Positions 54,640 through 63,800 of a stretch of DNA of 64,000 nucleotides are shown in pieces. The notes below the pieces were generated by a model. The model ran no database searches. It worked only from the letters and a program-made list of their open reading frames with translations, and was not told the DNA's origin. The stretch comes from Mesorhizobium sp. SOD10 (GTDB taxonomy: Bacteria > Pseudomonadota > Alphaproteobacteria > Rhizobiales > Rhizobiaceae). The translations under genes and the position numbers were made by a program. Numbering within the stretch: the first letter of the stretch is position 1; the number at the start of each line of letters is the position of its first letter. The stretch lies in assembly GCA_000824805.1 (NCBI GenBank), contig CCNA01000012.1, positions 1 to 64,000 of the forward strand, written 5' to 3'.

Positions 54640-55158
54640 ATGACCGCGACCATGAATGCCGACACCGGACGCCAGCGCACGCGCGTGGCGCTCTTTCTCG
54701 CCGTCGCCATGGCCGCGACCGTCGGCTCGGCGCTCGCCTTCCAATATATCGGCGGCTACATCCCCTGCCATCTCTGCCTCGAGCAGCGCACGCCCTACTA
54801 TATCGGCGTGCCGCTGATGGCGATGGCGGCGATCGCCTCGATGCTCAGCGCGCCGGCCTGGGTGACGCGCGGGCTGCTCGCGATCGGCGGCTTGCTGATG
54901 CTCTACGGCCTCTATCTCGGCGTCTACCATTCCGGCGTCGAATGGGCGTGGTGGCCGGGGCCGGCCGACTGCACCGCCGGCGCCGGCCCGGTCGATACCG
55001 GCGGCAAGGGCGTGCTCGACGCGCTCGACAAATTCGTGCCGCCCTCCTGCGACAAGGCGGCGCTTCGCATCCTGGGCCTGTCCCTCGCCGGCTGGAACGC
55101 CATCGCCAGCCTGGTCCTCGCCGCCGTCGCCTTCCGCAGTGCATTGTCCCGCGACTGA
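54640..55158 (+). CDS. dsbB: Disulfide bond formation protein DsbB
   Basis: Inner-membrane quinone reductase that reoxidises DsbA. The 172-aa protein has four hydrophobic segments, the first redox pair PCHLCLEQR and a periplasmic loop with DCTAGAG and SCDKAAL giving the second pair. It directly follows the YqaA-family gene and is probably cotranscribed. Confidence 0.9.
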   Translation: MTATMNADTGRQRTRVALFLAVAMAATVGSALAFQYIGGYIPCHLCLEQRTPYYIGVPLMAMAAIASMLSAPAWVTRGLLAIGGLLMLYGLYLGVYHSGVEWAWWPGPADCTAGAGPVDTGGKGVLDALDKFVPPSCDKAALRILGLSLAGWNAIASLVLAAVAFRSALSRD

Positions 55159-55185
55159 GCCAATTTCTACCGGACGGCACGGCGG

Positions 55186-55323
55186 AGAGTTCGTCCAGAA
55201 ATTCGCCAGCCCGGATTGGCTGGCGCGGCTTTCGAGAACCGGAGCGGAGCGTACTTAAGTACGTGAGCACCGGAAGCGCAGAAAGCTGCGGCAGACGGCC
55301 GGGCTCGCGCATTTCTGCCGAAC
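55186..55323. repeat. Dispersed palindromic repeat, copy 1
   Basis: Core ggagcggagcgtac-N4-gtacgtgagcaccggaagcgc, with inverted outer arms (agttcgtccagaaatt and its complement near the far end). It shares the core with copies 2-4 but has different arms, i.e. a mosaic structure. Lies between dsbB and the HNH gene. Confidence 0.7.
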
Positions 55324-55324
55324 T

Positions 55325-55882
55325 TTAGGGTTCGAGTTCGACATCCCAGTAGAGATAATCCATCCAGCTTTCATGCAGATGGTTGGGCGGGAACAGGCGG
55401 CCGTTGTTATGCAGGTCGTGCACCGTCGGCTGATAGGGCTTTTGCAGCGGCCACATCTTGGCCTGCGCCGGCATCATGCCGCCCTTGCGCAGATTGCAGG
55501 GCGAGCAGGCGGCCACGACATTCTCCCAGGTCGTCGCCCCGCCGCGATGGCGCGGGATGACATGGTCGAACGTCAGATCCTCCGGCGTGCCGCAATACTG
55601 GCACTGGAAGCGGTCGCGCAGGAACACGTTGAAGCGGGTGAAGGCGGGATGGCGCGACGGCTTCACATAGGCCTTCAGGCTCACCACGCTCGGCAGCTTC
55701 ATCGAGAAGGTCGGTGAGGAGACGGCATGCTCGTATTCGGCGACGATGTTGACCCGGTCGAGGAACACAGCCTTGATGGCATCCTGCCACGACCAGAGCG
55801 ACAGGGGGTAATAGCTGAGCGGGCGGTAGTCCGCATTCAGCACCAGCGCGGGAAGCCCATCCGGAGATACGGCAACCGTCAC
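55325..55882 (-). CDS. HNH endonuclease family protein
   Basis: A 185-aa protein with a complete HNH/zinc layout: CQYCGTPEDLTFDHVIPRHRGG, then NVVAACSPCNLRKGGM. The two CxxC pairs and the DH are intact, unlike the island's HNH-like gene. Chromosomal rhizobial members of this family are conserved and single; the role is uncertain (DNA repair or restriction-like). Confidence 0.88.
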   Translation of the reverse strand: MTVAVSPDGLPALVLNADYRPLSYYPLSLWSWQDAIKAVFLDRVNIVAEYEHAVSSPTFSMKLPSVVSLKAYVKPSRHPAFTRFNVFLRDRFQCQYCGTPEDLTFDHVIPRHRGGATTWENVVAACSPCNLRKGGMMPAQAKMWPLQKPYQPTVHDLHNNGRLFPPNHLHESWMDYLYWDVELEP

Positions 55883-55992
55883 GTCCTTCGCCTCCTTCGT
55901 TCTAAACCGAACGGCGCGGATACTGTAAGCCCGACATGACAGGGATGTGAAGCGGATTGTCTCTCGCCGAGACTCTCAAAAACGCATGATTT

Positions 55993-56652
55993 TCATGCTT
56001 TTTCGGCCATTTCGACGGGAGGCGCCGCGTCCCTGCCCTTCAGCTCACGGTAGTAGGCCCAAAAAAGCCGCGACGCGACACCCCGCCAGGGGCTCCATGA
56101 TTCGGCCAGCCGGATAAGCATTTTTTCCGGCGGACGCGGGTCGATGCCGAGCGCGTGACCGACCGCCGTCTGCAGCGCGACGTCGCGCGCGGGGAACACA
56201 TCCGGATGGCCGGCGGCAAACAGCAGATAGCATTCGGCCGTCCATGGGCCGATGCCGGGCACCGCCGTCATCGCGGCGATCGCCTCGCCGGCATCCAGGG
56301 TGCACAGGTGATCGAGATCGAGCCCCCCGGCCACCGCTTCGGCGACGGCGAGCAGGCCGCGCTGCTTCGGCCGCGACAGCCCGGCTTCTCGAAACACGTC
56401 CTCGCCGGCGGCAAGGATGCCCTGCGGCGTCAGCGGGTCGACCAGCCTGATCAGTCGGCCGAAAATGGCGTCGGCGCTGGCGCGGGAAACTTGCTGCGAA
56501 ACGATGATCGAGACCAGGCTTTGAAACCCCGGCTCCGACAGCCGAAGCGGCACCTCGCCCGCCTTGCCGCGCACCGTCTCCAGCCGCGGATCGATCCGGC
56601 AGAGGGCGTCGAGCCCTGCCGCAATATCGTCGAGCGAGGCGATGCGTTGCAC
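55993..56652 (-). CDS. DNA-3-methyladenine glycosylase II (AlkA-like)
   Basis: Removes alkylated bases in base-excision repair. The 219-aa HhH-GPD protein has the hairpin AVPGIGPWTAECYLL and catalytic Asp in FPARDVALQTAVG. A GTG at 56652 starts the product; no ATG with a site lies nearby. The long upstream frame runs into gluQ antisense. Confidence 0.88.
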   Translation of the reverse strand: MQRIASLDDIAAGLDALCRIDPRLETVRGKAGEVPLRLSEPGFQSLVSIIVSQQVSRASADAIFGRLIRLVDPLTPQGILAAGEDVFREAGLSRPKQRGLLAVAEAVAGGLDLDHLCTLDAGEAIAAMTAVPGIGPWTAECYLLFAAGHPDVFPARDVALQTAVGHALGIDPRPPEKMLIRLAESWSPWRGVASRLFWAYYRELKGRDAAPPVEMAEKA

Positions 56653-56742
56653 GTTCTTGTTCCCAGGGCGCCCGCGAAGTGGCAATTGATGGCTTAGTAC
56701 CAATTGGCAAAAGCGCCTTTCAACCCGAATGCCGCCCGAAAG

Positions 56743-57630
56743 ATGACGCTCCTGACATTCCGCTTCGCGCCGAGCCCCAATGGCGAACTGCATCTCGGCC
56801 ATGCCTACTCGGCCCTGCTGAACCAACAGATGGCGGCGCAAGCGGGCGGACGCTTGCTGCTGCGCATCGAGGATATCGATATCACCCGCTGCACGCCGCA
56901 ATTCGAAGCCGGCATTTTCCGCGACCTCGAATGGCTGGGATTACGCTGGGAAAAACCGGTGCGTCGCCAGTCGGAACATTTTGCCGAATACCGGGCGGTG
57001 CTCGACCGGCTGATCGCTGAGGAACTCGTCTATCCGGCCTTCATGAGCCGGGGCGAGATCCGCGCCTTCATCGCCGAGACCGGCGGCCGCGACTGGCCGC
57101 GCGATCCGGACGGCGTGCCGCTTTACCCGCCGCTCGACAAGGCTCTGCCGGCCGGGGAGCGCAAGCGGCGGATCGCCGAGAACATGCCCTTCGCCTGGCG
57201 GCTCGACGTCGAGGCGGCAATGGCGCGCGTCACGGCCGGCCTGTCATGGACGGAGTTCAGCGACGAGACGATGTCCGCGACGCGGGCGATCGAAGCGCAA
57301 CCGCAGGCCTGGGGCGACGTCATCATCGCCCGCCGCGACATCCCGACCAGCTACCACCTCGCCGTCGTCGTCGACGACGCGCTGCAGGGCGTCAGCCATG
57401 TCGTGCGCGGCCAGGATCTCTATGCGGCGACCGGGGTGCAGCGTCTGCTGCAGGAACTGCTCGGCCTCTCGCCGCCGCGCTATTTCCACCACCGCCTGAT
57501 TCCTGGGCCGGATGGCCGGAAACTGTCCAAGAGCTTCAAGGACACCGGCCTTGCCGCGCTTCGAGACGCGGGCATGTCGCCGCAGGACGTCAGGCGCTTG
57601 CTTGGTTCTGAACTGGCCCCAACGCGCTGA
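56743..57630 (+). CDS. gluQ: Glutamyl-Q tRNA(Asp) synthetase
   Basis: Attaches glutamate to queuosine in the anticodon of tRNA-Asp. The 295-aa protein, a truncated GluRS, has the HIGH-like HLGH (FAPSPNGELHLGHAYSALL) and KLSKS. The usual zinc Cys residues after the Rossmann insertion (CxC...YxxxC in E. coli) are replaced here (YPAFMSRGEI), so zinc binding is doubtful. The ATG at 56743 is chosen; a TTG at 56704 is in frame. Divergent from the AlkA-like gene. Confidence 0.92.
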   Translation: MTLLTFRFAPSPNGELHLGHAYSALLNQQMAAQAGGRLLLRIEDIDITRCTPQFEAGIFRDLEWLGLRWEKPVRRQSEHFAEYRAVLDRLIAEELVYPAFMSRGEIRAFIAETGGRDWPRDPDGVPLYPPLDKALPAGERKRRIAENMPFAWRLDVEAAMARVTAGLSWTEFSDETMSATRAIEAQPQAWGDVIIARRDIPTSYHLAVVVDDALQGVSHVVRGQDLYAATGVQRLLQELLGLSPPRYFHHRLIPGPDGRKLSKSFKDTGLAALRDAGMSPQDVRRLLGSELAPTR

Positions 57631-57751
57631 GATTCAGGTCAGGCCGGAGCCGAGAGGGGTGGCTCCCGAGAAGCGGAGCGTAGTTGAGGTACGTGAGCAC
57701 CGGAAGCGCAGCGGGCCACCGTTCGCAGGCCGGCCTCACCTGAATATCGGC
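57629..57751. repeat. Dispersed palindromic repeat, copy 2
   Basis: Begins gattcaggtcaggccgg and ends cacctgaatatcgg (inverted ends) with the core gtacgtgagcaccggaagcg. It overlaps the gluQ stop region. Confidence 0.75.
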
Positions 57752-57758
57752 GCGTTGG

Positions 57759-58046
57759 CTAGAGGCGCGCCATCCCGGCCTTAATGAGCGCCAGCACGCT
57801 GATGAAGGAAAAGGCGCCGCCCAGCCCCCAGGCAACCGCCAGCTTGAGATCGCTCAGGCTGATGCCATGCTTGTTGGCTATCACCACCGCGGCAAAAAAG
57901 CCGAAGATGAACAGCAGCGTATTGCCGGTCGGGCCGAAGCCGCTCTCCTTCATGATCGCGTCGAGCGCCGTGCCGAAGAAGAAGCCGAAGCCGGCTATGA
58001 TCGCGAAGCCGAACAACAGCGAGCTCGTGTCCAGATGCAAAAACAT
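57759..58046 (-). CDS. Small multi-pass membrane protein
   Basis: A 95-aa protein with three hydrophobic segments: LLFGFAIIAGFGFFFGTAL, LLFIFGFFAAVVIA and AFSFISVLALIKAG. It is compatible with small conserved inner-membrane proteins of rhizobia, but I do not assign a family. The ATG at 58046 gives MFLHLDTSSLLFGF. Confidence 0.65.
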   Translation of the reverse strand: MFLHLDTSSLLFGFAIIAGFGFFFGTALDAIMKESGFGPTGNTLLFIFGFFAAVVIANKHGISLSDLKLAVAWGLGGAFSFISVLALIKAGMARL

Positions 58047-58200
58047 GCCTCACCATGGCGCGGCGATGCGCCATGCCCCAGTTGGCACGGTTTGTTGAAT
58101 TCGACTTAGCTTATGGATCAACCGTTTCGTTTTGCTTGCGCGATTGATCGGCATTAGAGCAATTGCCGTCATCAACCGTTCACCCCGGCAGCTCCCCTCA

Positions 58201-59094
58201 ATGCAGAGCATCAAGCGGTTCATTCCCGCCTCCTTCGTCATTCTGTGGGCGACAGGCTTCATCGGCGCGCGCTACGCCATGCCCTGGGCGGAACCCTTCA
58301 CCTTCCTTGCCATCCGCTTCGTGATCGCGGCGATCCTGTTTGCCGGCCTCACCGTTCTGCTCGGCTCACGCAAGGCGACGCGCGATGAGGCGCTGCACGC
58401 GACGGTGGCCGGCATCCTCATGCACGGCATCTATCTCGGCGCCGTCTTCTGGGCGATTCACCGGGGCATGCCGGCCGGCCTTTCGGCGCTGATCGTCGGC
58501 CTGCAGCCGCTGATCACCGCCGTGCTCGCCGGAAAATTCCTGGGCGAAGCGATCCTGCCGCGCCATTGGGCAGGCCTTGCCGTGGGCCTGCTCGGCGTCG
58601 TCATCGTGCTCTGGCCGAAGCTCGGCATGCTGGGCGGCGGCGTCACGGCGGCGACGCTGACGGCCTCGCTGGTGTCGGTGCTCGGCATGAGCGCCGGCAC
58701 CATTTGGCAGAAGCGCTATGCCTCCGGCGGCGATCTCGTGTCGGCGACGATGTGGCAGTATGTCGGCGGCTCCGCCGTGATGATCGTCGGCTCGCTCCTC
58801 TTCGAGACGCGCGCCGTCACCGTCAATGGCGAACTGATCTTCGCCATGGCCTGGCTGGTCCTGGTGCTGTCGGTCGGCGCCATATTCCTGTTGATGGTGA
58901 TGATCAGGGATGGCGAGATGTCGAAGGTCGCCTCGCTGTTCTACCTGGTGCCGGCCGTAACCGCTGTCATCGCCTGGGTGCTTTTCAATGAGCAGCTCAA
59001 CCTGATGCAGATCGCCGGCATGGCGATCGCCACCCTTGGCGTCGCCCTGGCCACCGCCAGATCCAACGGCGTAGTCAAAGGGATCTCCACCTGA
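58201..59094 (+). CDS. DMT superfamily transporter (EamA)
   Basis: A 297-aa protein with ten predicted helices and two EamA repeats. MQSIKRFIPASFVILWATGF starts helix 1, and LNLMQIAGMAIATLGVAL the last. It is the second EamA gene in the window and distinct from the MarR-linked one. Substrate unknown. Confidence 0.85.
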   Translation: MQSIKRFIPASFVILWATGFIGARYAMPWAEPFTFLAIRFVIAAILFAGLTVLLGSRKATRDEALHATVAGILMHGIYLGAVFWAIHRGMPAGLSALIVGLQPLITAVLAGKFLGEAILPRHWAGLAVGLLGVVIVLWPKLGMLGGGVTAATLTASLVSVLGMSAGTIWQKRYASGGDLVSATMWQYVGGSAVMIVGSLLFETRAVTVNGELIFAMAWLVLVLSVGAIFLLMVMIRDGEMSKVASLFYLVPAVTAVIAWVLFNEQLNLMQIAGMAIATLGVALATARSNGVVKGIST

Positions 59095-59102
59095 GATGTG
59101 TC

Positions 59103-59229
59103 GAGATTCAGGTCAGGCCGAGTCGAAAACGATGGCTTCCGAGAACCGGAGCGGAATGTACTTTGCGTACGTGAGCACCGGAAGCGGAGAAAGCCGCCGT
59201 TTGCAGGCCGGCCTGACCTGAATATCGGC
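59103..59229. repeat. Dispersed palindromic repeat, copy 3
   Basis: Begins gagattcaggtcaggcc and ends ggcctgacctgaatatc, nearly perfect inverted ends, with the core ggagcgg...gtacgtgagcaccggaagcgg. It sits between convergent genes. Confidence 0.78.
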
Positions 59230-59234
59230 ACATC

Positions 59235-60086
59235 TCAGCCGACGCGCGCGCGTGCCTCCAAATAGCGGCTGATCGCGGCGTTAAGCTCGCCGCCAAGGAT
59301 GAAGATCGCCGATATGATGTAGAGGAAGACGACCGCGATCATGATCGATGCGAGTCCGGCATAGGTCGTCACATAGGACGAGAAATGGTCGAGATAGGTG
59401 GCGAAGATCGTTGACCCGACCAGCCATGCAATCAGCGTGAAGACAATGCCGGGAATGATCGAGACGAAGCGGCGCTTGCCGGCCGGCAGCCAGATATGCA
59501 CCGAAAACAGTCCGATGACGATCACCGTCGAGGCGATCACGTAACGCCAGATGGTGATCGTGCCCATATAGGGCTTGATCCATTCCAGATGCGCTTCCGC
59601 CAGCCGCGCGAGCAGCGGCGCGAAGACCAGAAGCACGCTGATGGCGAGAAAGCAGGCGGTGGCGATCAGGACGAAGATGATGCTTTGCACGCGGCGGTGG
59701 ATGATACCGCGCGTCTCGGTGACCCGGTAGGCGCGGTTGAGCGAGGTGCGCAGCGCCTCGATGCCGTTCGAAGCAAAATAGGCCGCAAGCAGCACGCCAT
59801 AGGTCAGAAGGTCGGTGCGCCGTACAGTGAGCACATTCTGCACCTCATGCGCGATCGGCTTGGCGATCTGTTCCGGCCATGTGTCGAAGACCAGGTGCAC
59901 GGCCGTGTCGGCGAAGGCGCGCGCGCCCAGGAAGCTGGCAAGCGTGGTGGCGAAGATCAGGAACGGAAACAGCGCCATCAGCGAGGTGATCGCCAGATGG
60001 CTGGCCATCGCCCAGCCGTCATCGGTGGTGAAATGGCCTATCGCATCGTAGAGCACGCGCTTGAGGGCGACGATATTCCGCAGCAA
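59235..60086 (-). CDS. YihY/virulence factor BrkB family membrane protein
   Basis: A 283-aa inner-membrane protein with about six helices and the BrkB pattern (FTTDDGWAMASHLAITSLMALFPF, AYRVTETRGIIHRRVQS, SIIPGIVFTLIAWLVGSTIF). Early annotation as RNase BN was retracted for the family; the role is unknown. It is divergent from the SDR gene. Confidence 0.9.
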   Translation of the reverse strand: MLRNIVALKRVLYDAIGHFTTDDGWAMASHLAITSLMALFPFLIFATTLASFLGARAFADTAVHLVFDTWPEQIAKPIAHEVQNVLTVRRTDLLTYGVLLAAYFASNGIEALRTSLNRAYRVTETRGIIHRRVQSIIFVLIATACFLAISVLLVFAPLLARLAEAHLEWIKPYMGTITIWRYVIASTVIVIGLFSVHIWLPAGKRRFVSIIPGIVFTLIAWLVGSTIFATYLDHFSSYVTTYAGLASIMIAVVFLYIISAIFILGGELNAAISRYLEARARVG

Positions 60087-60144
60087 GGGCCCGCGCTCCG
60101 CTCGATTGTGTCAACGCCGCGAATATGGGAAGTGATTGCGGCAA

Positions 60145-61011
60145 ATGGCAACCCCAGGTCCCACAACGCGCCCCGCCGCCGAAGAGTTGCGCACCGTCAT
60201 CGTCACCGGGGCCTCCTCCGGCATCGGCGCCTATTGCGCGCGGGCGCTGAAGGCGGAAGGCTGGCGGGTCTTCGCCACGGCGCGCAAGCCGGGCGATATC
60301 GCCGCGCTCGAGGCCGACGGCATCGAGGCCTTCTATCTCGACTATCGTGAGCCCCAATCCATCGCGGCATTGGTCGAGGAAGTGCTGGAGCGCACCGGCG
60401 GCCGGCTCGACGCGCTGTTCAACAACGGCGCCTACGCCCAGCCCGGCGCCGTCGAGGACCTGCCGGTCGCGGCACTTCGCGAGCAGTTCGAGGCCAACTT
60501 CTTCGGCTGGCACGACCTGACCCGCCGCATCGTGCCGATCATGCGCCGCCAGGGGCACGGCCGCCTCGTCCACTGCTCCTCGATCCTGGGGCTGGCGCCG
60601 GTCCGCTTCAGAGGCGCCTATTCGGCCTCCAAGCACGCGATCGAAGGGCTGATGCTGTGCATGCGCCAGGAGCTCGAAGGCAGCGGCATCCACCTCTCGC
60701 TCATCGAGCCGGGACCGGTGACGTCGAAGATCGCCAGCAACGGCCTCACCTGGTTCTTGAAAAACATCGATGTCGAGAATTCCGTCCACCGCGCCGACTA
60801 TCAGGCGCAGCTCGCCAGGCTTCAGGCCGGCGGCAGCGTGTCGAAGCTGAAGCCCGGGCCGGAGATCGTGCACGCAGCACTGCGCCACGCGCTTCTTTCA
60901 CAGCGCCCGCGCCCGCATTATGTGGTAACGCTGCCGGCCAGGATCGGCGTGGCGCTGAAGCGCATCCTGCCGGCGTCCTTGCTCTATCGCGTGCTCGCCA
61001 GGCGCGCCTGA
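60145..61011 (+). CDS. SDR family oxidoreductase
   Basis: A 288-aa short-chain dehydrogenase with TGASSGIG cofactor motif near residue 22, NNGAYAQPG, the catalytic Ser and Tyr-x3-Lys in SILGLAPVRF... YSASKHAIEG, and a C-terminal extension. The product suggests a membrane- or lipid-related short-chain enzyme, but the substrate is unknown. The ATG at 60145 is used; 60136 lies in frame. Confidence 0.9.
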   Translation: MATPGPTTRPAAEELRTVIVTGASSGIGAYCARALKAEGWRVFATARKPGDIAALEADGIEAFYLDYREPQSIAALVEEVLERTGGRLDALFNNGAYAQPGAVEDLPVAALREQFEANFFGWHDLTRRIVPIMRRQGHGRLVHCSSILGLAPVRFRGAYSASKHAIEGLMLCMRQELEGSGIHLSLIEPGPVTSKIASNGLTWFLKNIDVENSVHRADYQAQLARLQAGGSVSKLKPGPEIVHAALRHALLSQRPRPHYVVTLPARIGVALKRILPASLLYRVLARRA

Positions 61012-61036
61012 CCGAACCCGAACCGGAGCCAGCCAG

Positions 61037-61228
61037 ATGCTCATCGTCTTCAAGATCCTTGCCATCGTCGCGATGGCCGCCGTGGTGATCGTGCTGGTCC
61101 GCGGCCTGATCAACATGATGCGCGGCGGCTCGGGCATCACCTCGAACAAGCTGATGCAGGCGCGGATCATGCTGCAGGCCGTGGCCTTGGCGTTGCTGTT
61201 GCTGGTGGTCTATTTCACGCGCAAATAG
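61037..61228 (+). CDS. HIG1 domain / twin-transmembrane small protein
   Basis: A 63-aa protein with two hydrophobic helices (VFKILAIVAMAAVVIVLVRGL and AVALALLLLVVYF) around a basic loop with NKLMQARI, which matches the HIG1 family, linked to respiratory complexes. It lies 26 bases after the SDR gene. Confidence 0.75.
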   Translation: MLIVFKILAIVAMAAVVIVLVRGLINMMRGGSGITSNKLMQARIMLQAVALALLLLVVYFTRK

Positions 61229-61310
61229 TGCGGGCTCAGCGACTCCAGGAGAAGGTGCAGACGGTTTTCCGGCCGCAATCGTGTCAGGAAAGTCGCTTAA
61301 GGAGGATGGC

Positions 61311-61892
61311 ATGGTCAAGCTCAACAAGATCTACACCCGCACGGGCGATGACGGCACGACAGGGCTCGGCACCGGCGAGCGGCGGCTGAAATCCGACCTG
61401 CGCGTCGACGCCTACGGCACCGTCGACGAGGCCAATGCCTGCATCGGCATGGCCCGCATCCACACCGCCGCCGAACATCCCGCGATCGACGCCATGCTGT
61501 CGCGTATCCAGAACGATCTGTTCGATCTGGGAGCCGACCTAGCCGTGCCGGACGAAGGCAAACCCCTGGACTACGAGCCGCTGCGCATCGTCGCCGCCCA
61601 AACCGATCGCGTCGAACAGGACATCGACGCGCTCAACAAGGAACTGCAGCCGCTGAAATCCTTCGTGCTGAACGGCGGCACGCCGGCCGCGGCGGCGCTC
61701 CATGTTGCCCGCACCGTGGCGCGCCGCGCCGAGCGCCTGATGGTGGCGCTGGCGCAGGATCCGGCCGAGCATGTCAACCGCGAGGCGCTCAAATACATCA
61801 ACCGCGTGTCGGATTTCCTGTTCGTCGCCGCCCGTGCGGTCAATGACAATGGAATGGCCGACGTGCTATGGGTTCCCGGCAAGAACCGCTGA
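61311..61892 (+). CDS. Cob(I)yrinic acid a,c-diamide adenosyltransferase (PduO type)
   Basis: Adds the adenosyl group to cobalamin. The 193-aa protein has KIYTRTGDDGTTGLGTG (ATP site) and VDAYGTVDEANACIG of PduO-type enzymes, with RTVARRAERLMVAL and VSDFLFVAARAVN in the helical bundle. AGGAGG is seven bases before the ATG. It is followed by the rhomboid gene. Confidence 0.92.
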   Translation: MVKLNKIYTRTGDDGTTGLGTGERRLKSDLRVDAYGTVDEANACIGMARIHTAAEHPAIDAMLSRIQNDLFDLGADLAVPDEGKPLDYEPLRIVAAQTDRVEQDIDALNKELQPLKSFVLNGGTPAAAALHVARTVARRAERLMVALAQDPAEHVNREALKYINRVSDFLFVAARAVNDNGMADVLWVPGKNR

Positions 61893-61914
61893 ATCCGGAG
61901 GCGGGGGAGGCCCG

Positions 61915-62730
61915 ATGTTCATCCCGCTTTACGACACCAACAGGCTGCGCCACATCCGCCTGCAATATGTCACCATCGGCCTGATCGTGGCGAATGCGCT
62001 GGTATATCTGGCGACCACGCTTGGCGGTGAGAACTTCACCAATGCCGCCGTTCTCGGTCTCGGCTTCATCCCATCGGTGGTTCACGACAAGGTCGAGCTG
62101 TCGCCCGAATTCGTCGTCATCCCCGAGAGCCTCAGCTACCTCACTTATTCGTTCCTGCATGCCGACATCTTCCATCTCGGCGGCAACATGCTGTTTCTCT
62201 GGGTGTTCGGCGACAATGTCGAGGATGCGCTCGGCCACCTCCGTTATCTGATCTTCTATCTGGCCTGCGCCGTCGCCGGCGCCTTCTTCCAGGGGTTGGT
62301 GGCCTGGGACTCGCAAGTGCCGCTGATCGGTGCCTCGGGGGCCATCGCCGGCGTCGTCGCTGCCTATCTGATCCTCTATCCCCGGGTGAAAGTCTGGGTG
62401 CTGGCCTTTGCCCGCATTCCGTTGCGCATCCCGGCCTTCATTCCGCTGATCCTGTGGATCCTGTTCCAGGTCGTGATGTTTGCGCGAGCCGCTGTGGGCG
62501 GCGACGAGGACCAGATCTCCTGGGCTTGCCATATCGGCGGCATCATCGCCGGATCGATCCTGGTGCTGGTGCTGCGCAGCCGCGGCGTGCCGCTGCTGGC
62601 CGGCGCCGACGGCGAGCCGGACCCCACGCCGAAGATCCAGCAGCCGCCTGTCCCCGTCGAGCCGCCTGCGGGCGATCCGGCGCAGCCGGCCTCGCAATGG
62701 GGCCGTGGAGCAGCGACGCGCCGGGACTGA
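61915..62730 (+). CDS. Rhomboid family intramembrane serine protease
   Basis: A 271-aa membrane protease with the catalytic Ser in GASGAIAG (near residue 143) and His in SWACHIGGIIAG (near 205), plus HADIFHLGGNMLFLWVFGDN in the L1/helix 2 region. A Pro-rich cytoplasmic tail of about 40 residues closes the protein. GGGGGAGG precedes the ATG. Confidence 0.92.
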   Translation: MFIPLYDTNRLRHIRLQYVTIGLIVANALVYLATTLGGENFTNAAVLGLGFIPSVVHDKVELSPEFVVIPESLSYLTYSFLHADIFHLGGNMLFLWVFGDNVEDALGHLRYLIFYLACAVAGAFFQGLVAWDSQVPLIGASGAIAGVVAAYLILYPRVKVWVLAFARIPLRIPAFIPLILWILFQVVMFARAAVGGDEDQISWACHIGGIIAGSILVLVLRSRGVPLLAGADGEPDPTPKIQQPPVPVEPPAGDPAQPASQWGRGAATRRD

Positions 62731-62893
62731 ACCGATTTGGGTGCGTCGTGGGATATTGACGCGCCGGTTTGCCGCCACTACGGAAACGGCACCGCTGGGC
62801 GGATATTCCGCCCATAATGTCGGCTTTCGACAACTCTGACAGGGCGCACGCTGCTATGGCGCCCCCGACTATCTCAGGAGAGGTGACAGGAAA

Positions 62894-63643
62894 ATGAAGA
62901 TCCTTGTGCCCGTGAAGCGGGTTGTGGACGCCAACGTCAAGGTCCGGGTGAAAGCCGACGGACTGGGCGTGGAGCTTGCCAACGTCAAGATGGCGATGAA
63001 CCCGTTCGACGAGATCGCCGTCGAGGAAGCGATCCGCATCAAGGAAGCCGGCAAGGCGGAAGAGATCATCGTCGTCTCGATCGGTCCGCAGCAGGCGCAG
63101 GAGACGCTGCGCACCGCGCTCGCCATGGGCGCGGACCGTGCCATCCTGGTCAAGACCGACGAGCAGACCGAGCCGCTCGGCGTCGCCAAGGTGCTGAAGG
63201 GCGTGGTCGAGGCCGAGAAGCCCGGCCTCGTCATCCTCGGCAAGCAGGCGATCGACGACGATTCCAACCAGACCGGCCAGATGCTGGCCGCGCTCCTCGG
63301 CTGGTCGCAGGGCACCTTCGCCTCCAAGGTGGAGCTGGCCGGTGACAAGGCCAAGGTGACGCGCGAAGTCGATGGCGGCCTGCAGACCGTCGAGCTGAAG
63401 ATGCCGGCGATCGTGACCGCCGACCTTCGCCTCAACCAGCCGCGTTATGCCTCGCTGCCCAACATAATGAAGGCCAAGAAGAAGCCGCTCGACGAGAAGA
63501 GCCCGGCCGACTTCGGCGCCGACGTCAAGCCGCGCCTCAAGGTGATCAAGACCGAGGAGCCGGGCGGCCGCAAGGCGGGTGTCAAGGTAACGTCGGTGGC
63601 CGAGCTCGTCGAGAAGCTGAAGAACGAAGCCGGCGTGCTCTAA
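62894..63643 (+). CDS. etfB: Electron transfer flavoprotein beta subunit
   Basis: With EtfA it carries electrons from acyl-CoA and related dehydrogenases to ubiquinone via ETF-QO. The 249-aa protein starts [20 protein letters not shown], has [21 protein letters not shown] and AMP-binding [23 protein letters not shown] precedes the ATG. A repeat element separates it from etfA. Confidence 0.97.
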   Translation: MKILVPVKRVVDANVKVRVKADGLGVELANVKMAMNPFDEIAVEEAIRIKEAGKAEEIIVVSIGPQQAQETLRTALAMGADRAILVKTDEQTEPLGVAKVLKGVVEAEKPGLVILGKQAIDDDSNQTGQMLAALLGWSQGTFASKVELAGDKAKVTREVDGGLQTVELKMPAIVTADLRLNQPRYASLPNIMKAKKKPLDEKSPADFGADVKPRLKVIKTEEPGGRKAGVKVTSVAELVEKLKNEAGVL

Positions 63644-63648
63644 GGAAA

Positions 63649-63768
63649 TCCGATGAGGCCGGCCTGCAAATGGCTGGCTTCTGCGCTTCCGGTGCTCACG
63701 TATAGATGTACGCTCCGCTCCGGTTCTCGAAACCAACCGTTTTCGGCTCGGCCTGACCGGATTTCAGG
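63649..63768. repeat. Dispersed palindromic repeat, copy 4 (inverted orientation), between etfB and etfA
   Basis: Reads in reverse relative to copies 1-3: ctgcgcttccggtgctcacg near the start, cgctccgctccggttctcg in the middle and cggcctgaccggatttcagg at the end. It fills most of the etfB-etfA gap. Confidence 0.75.
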
Positions 63769-63800
63769 GAGCCTTGAAGACGAAAGTCAGGGATAAAACA

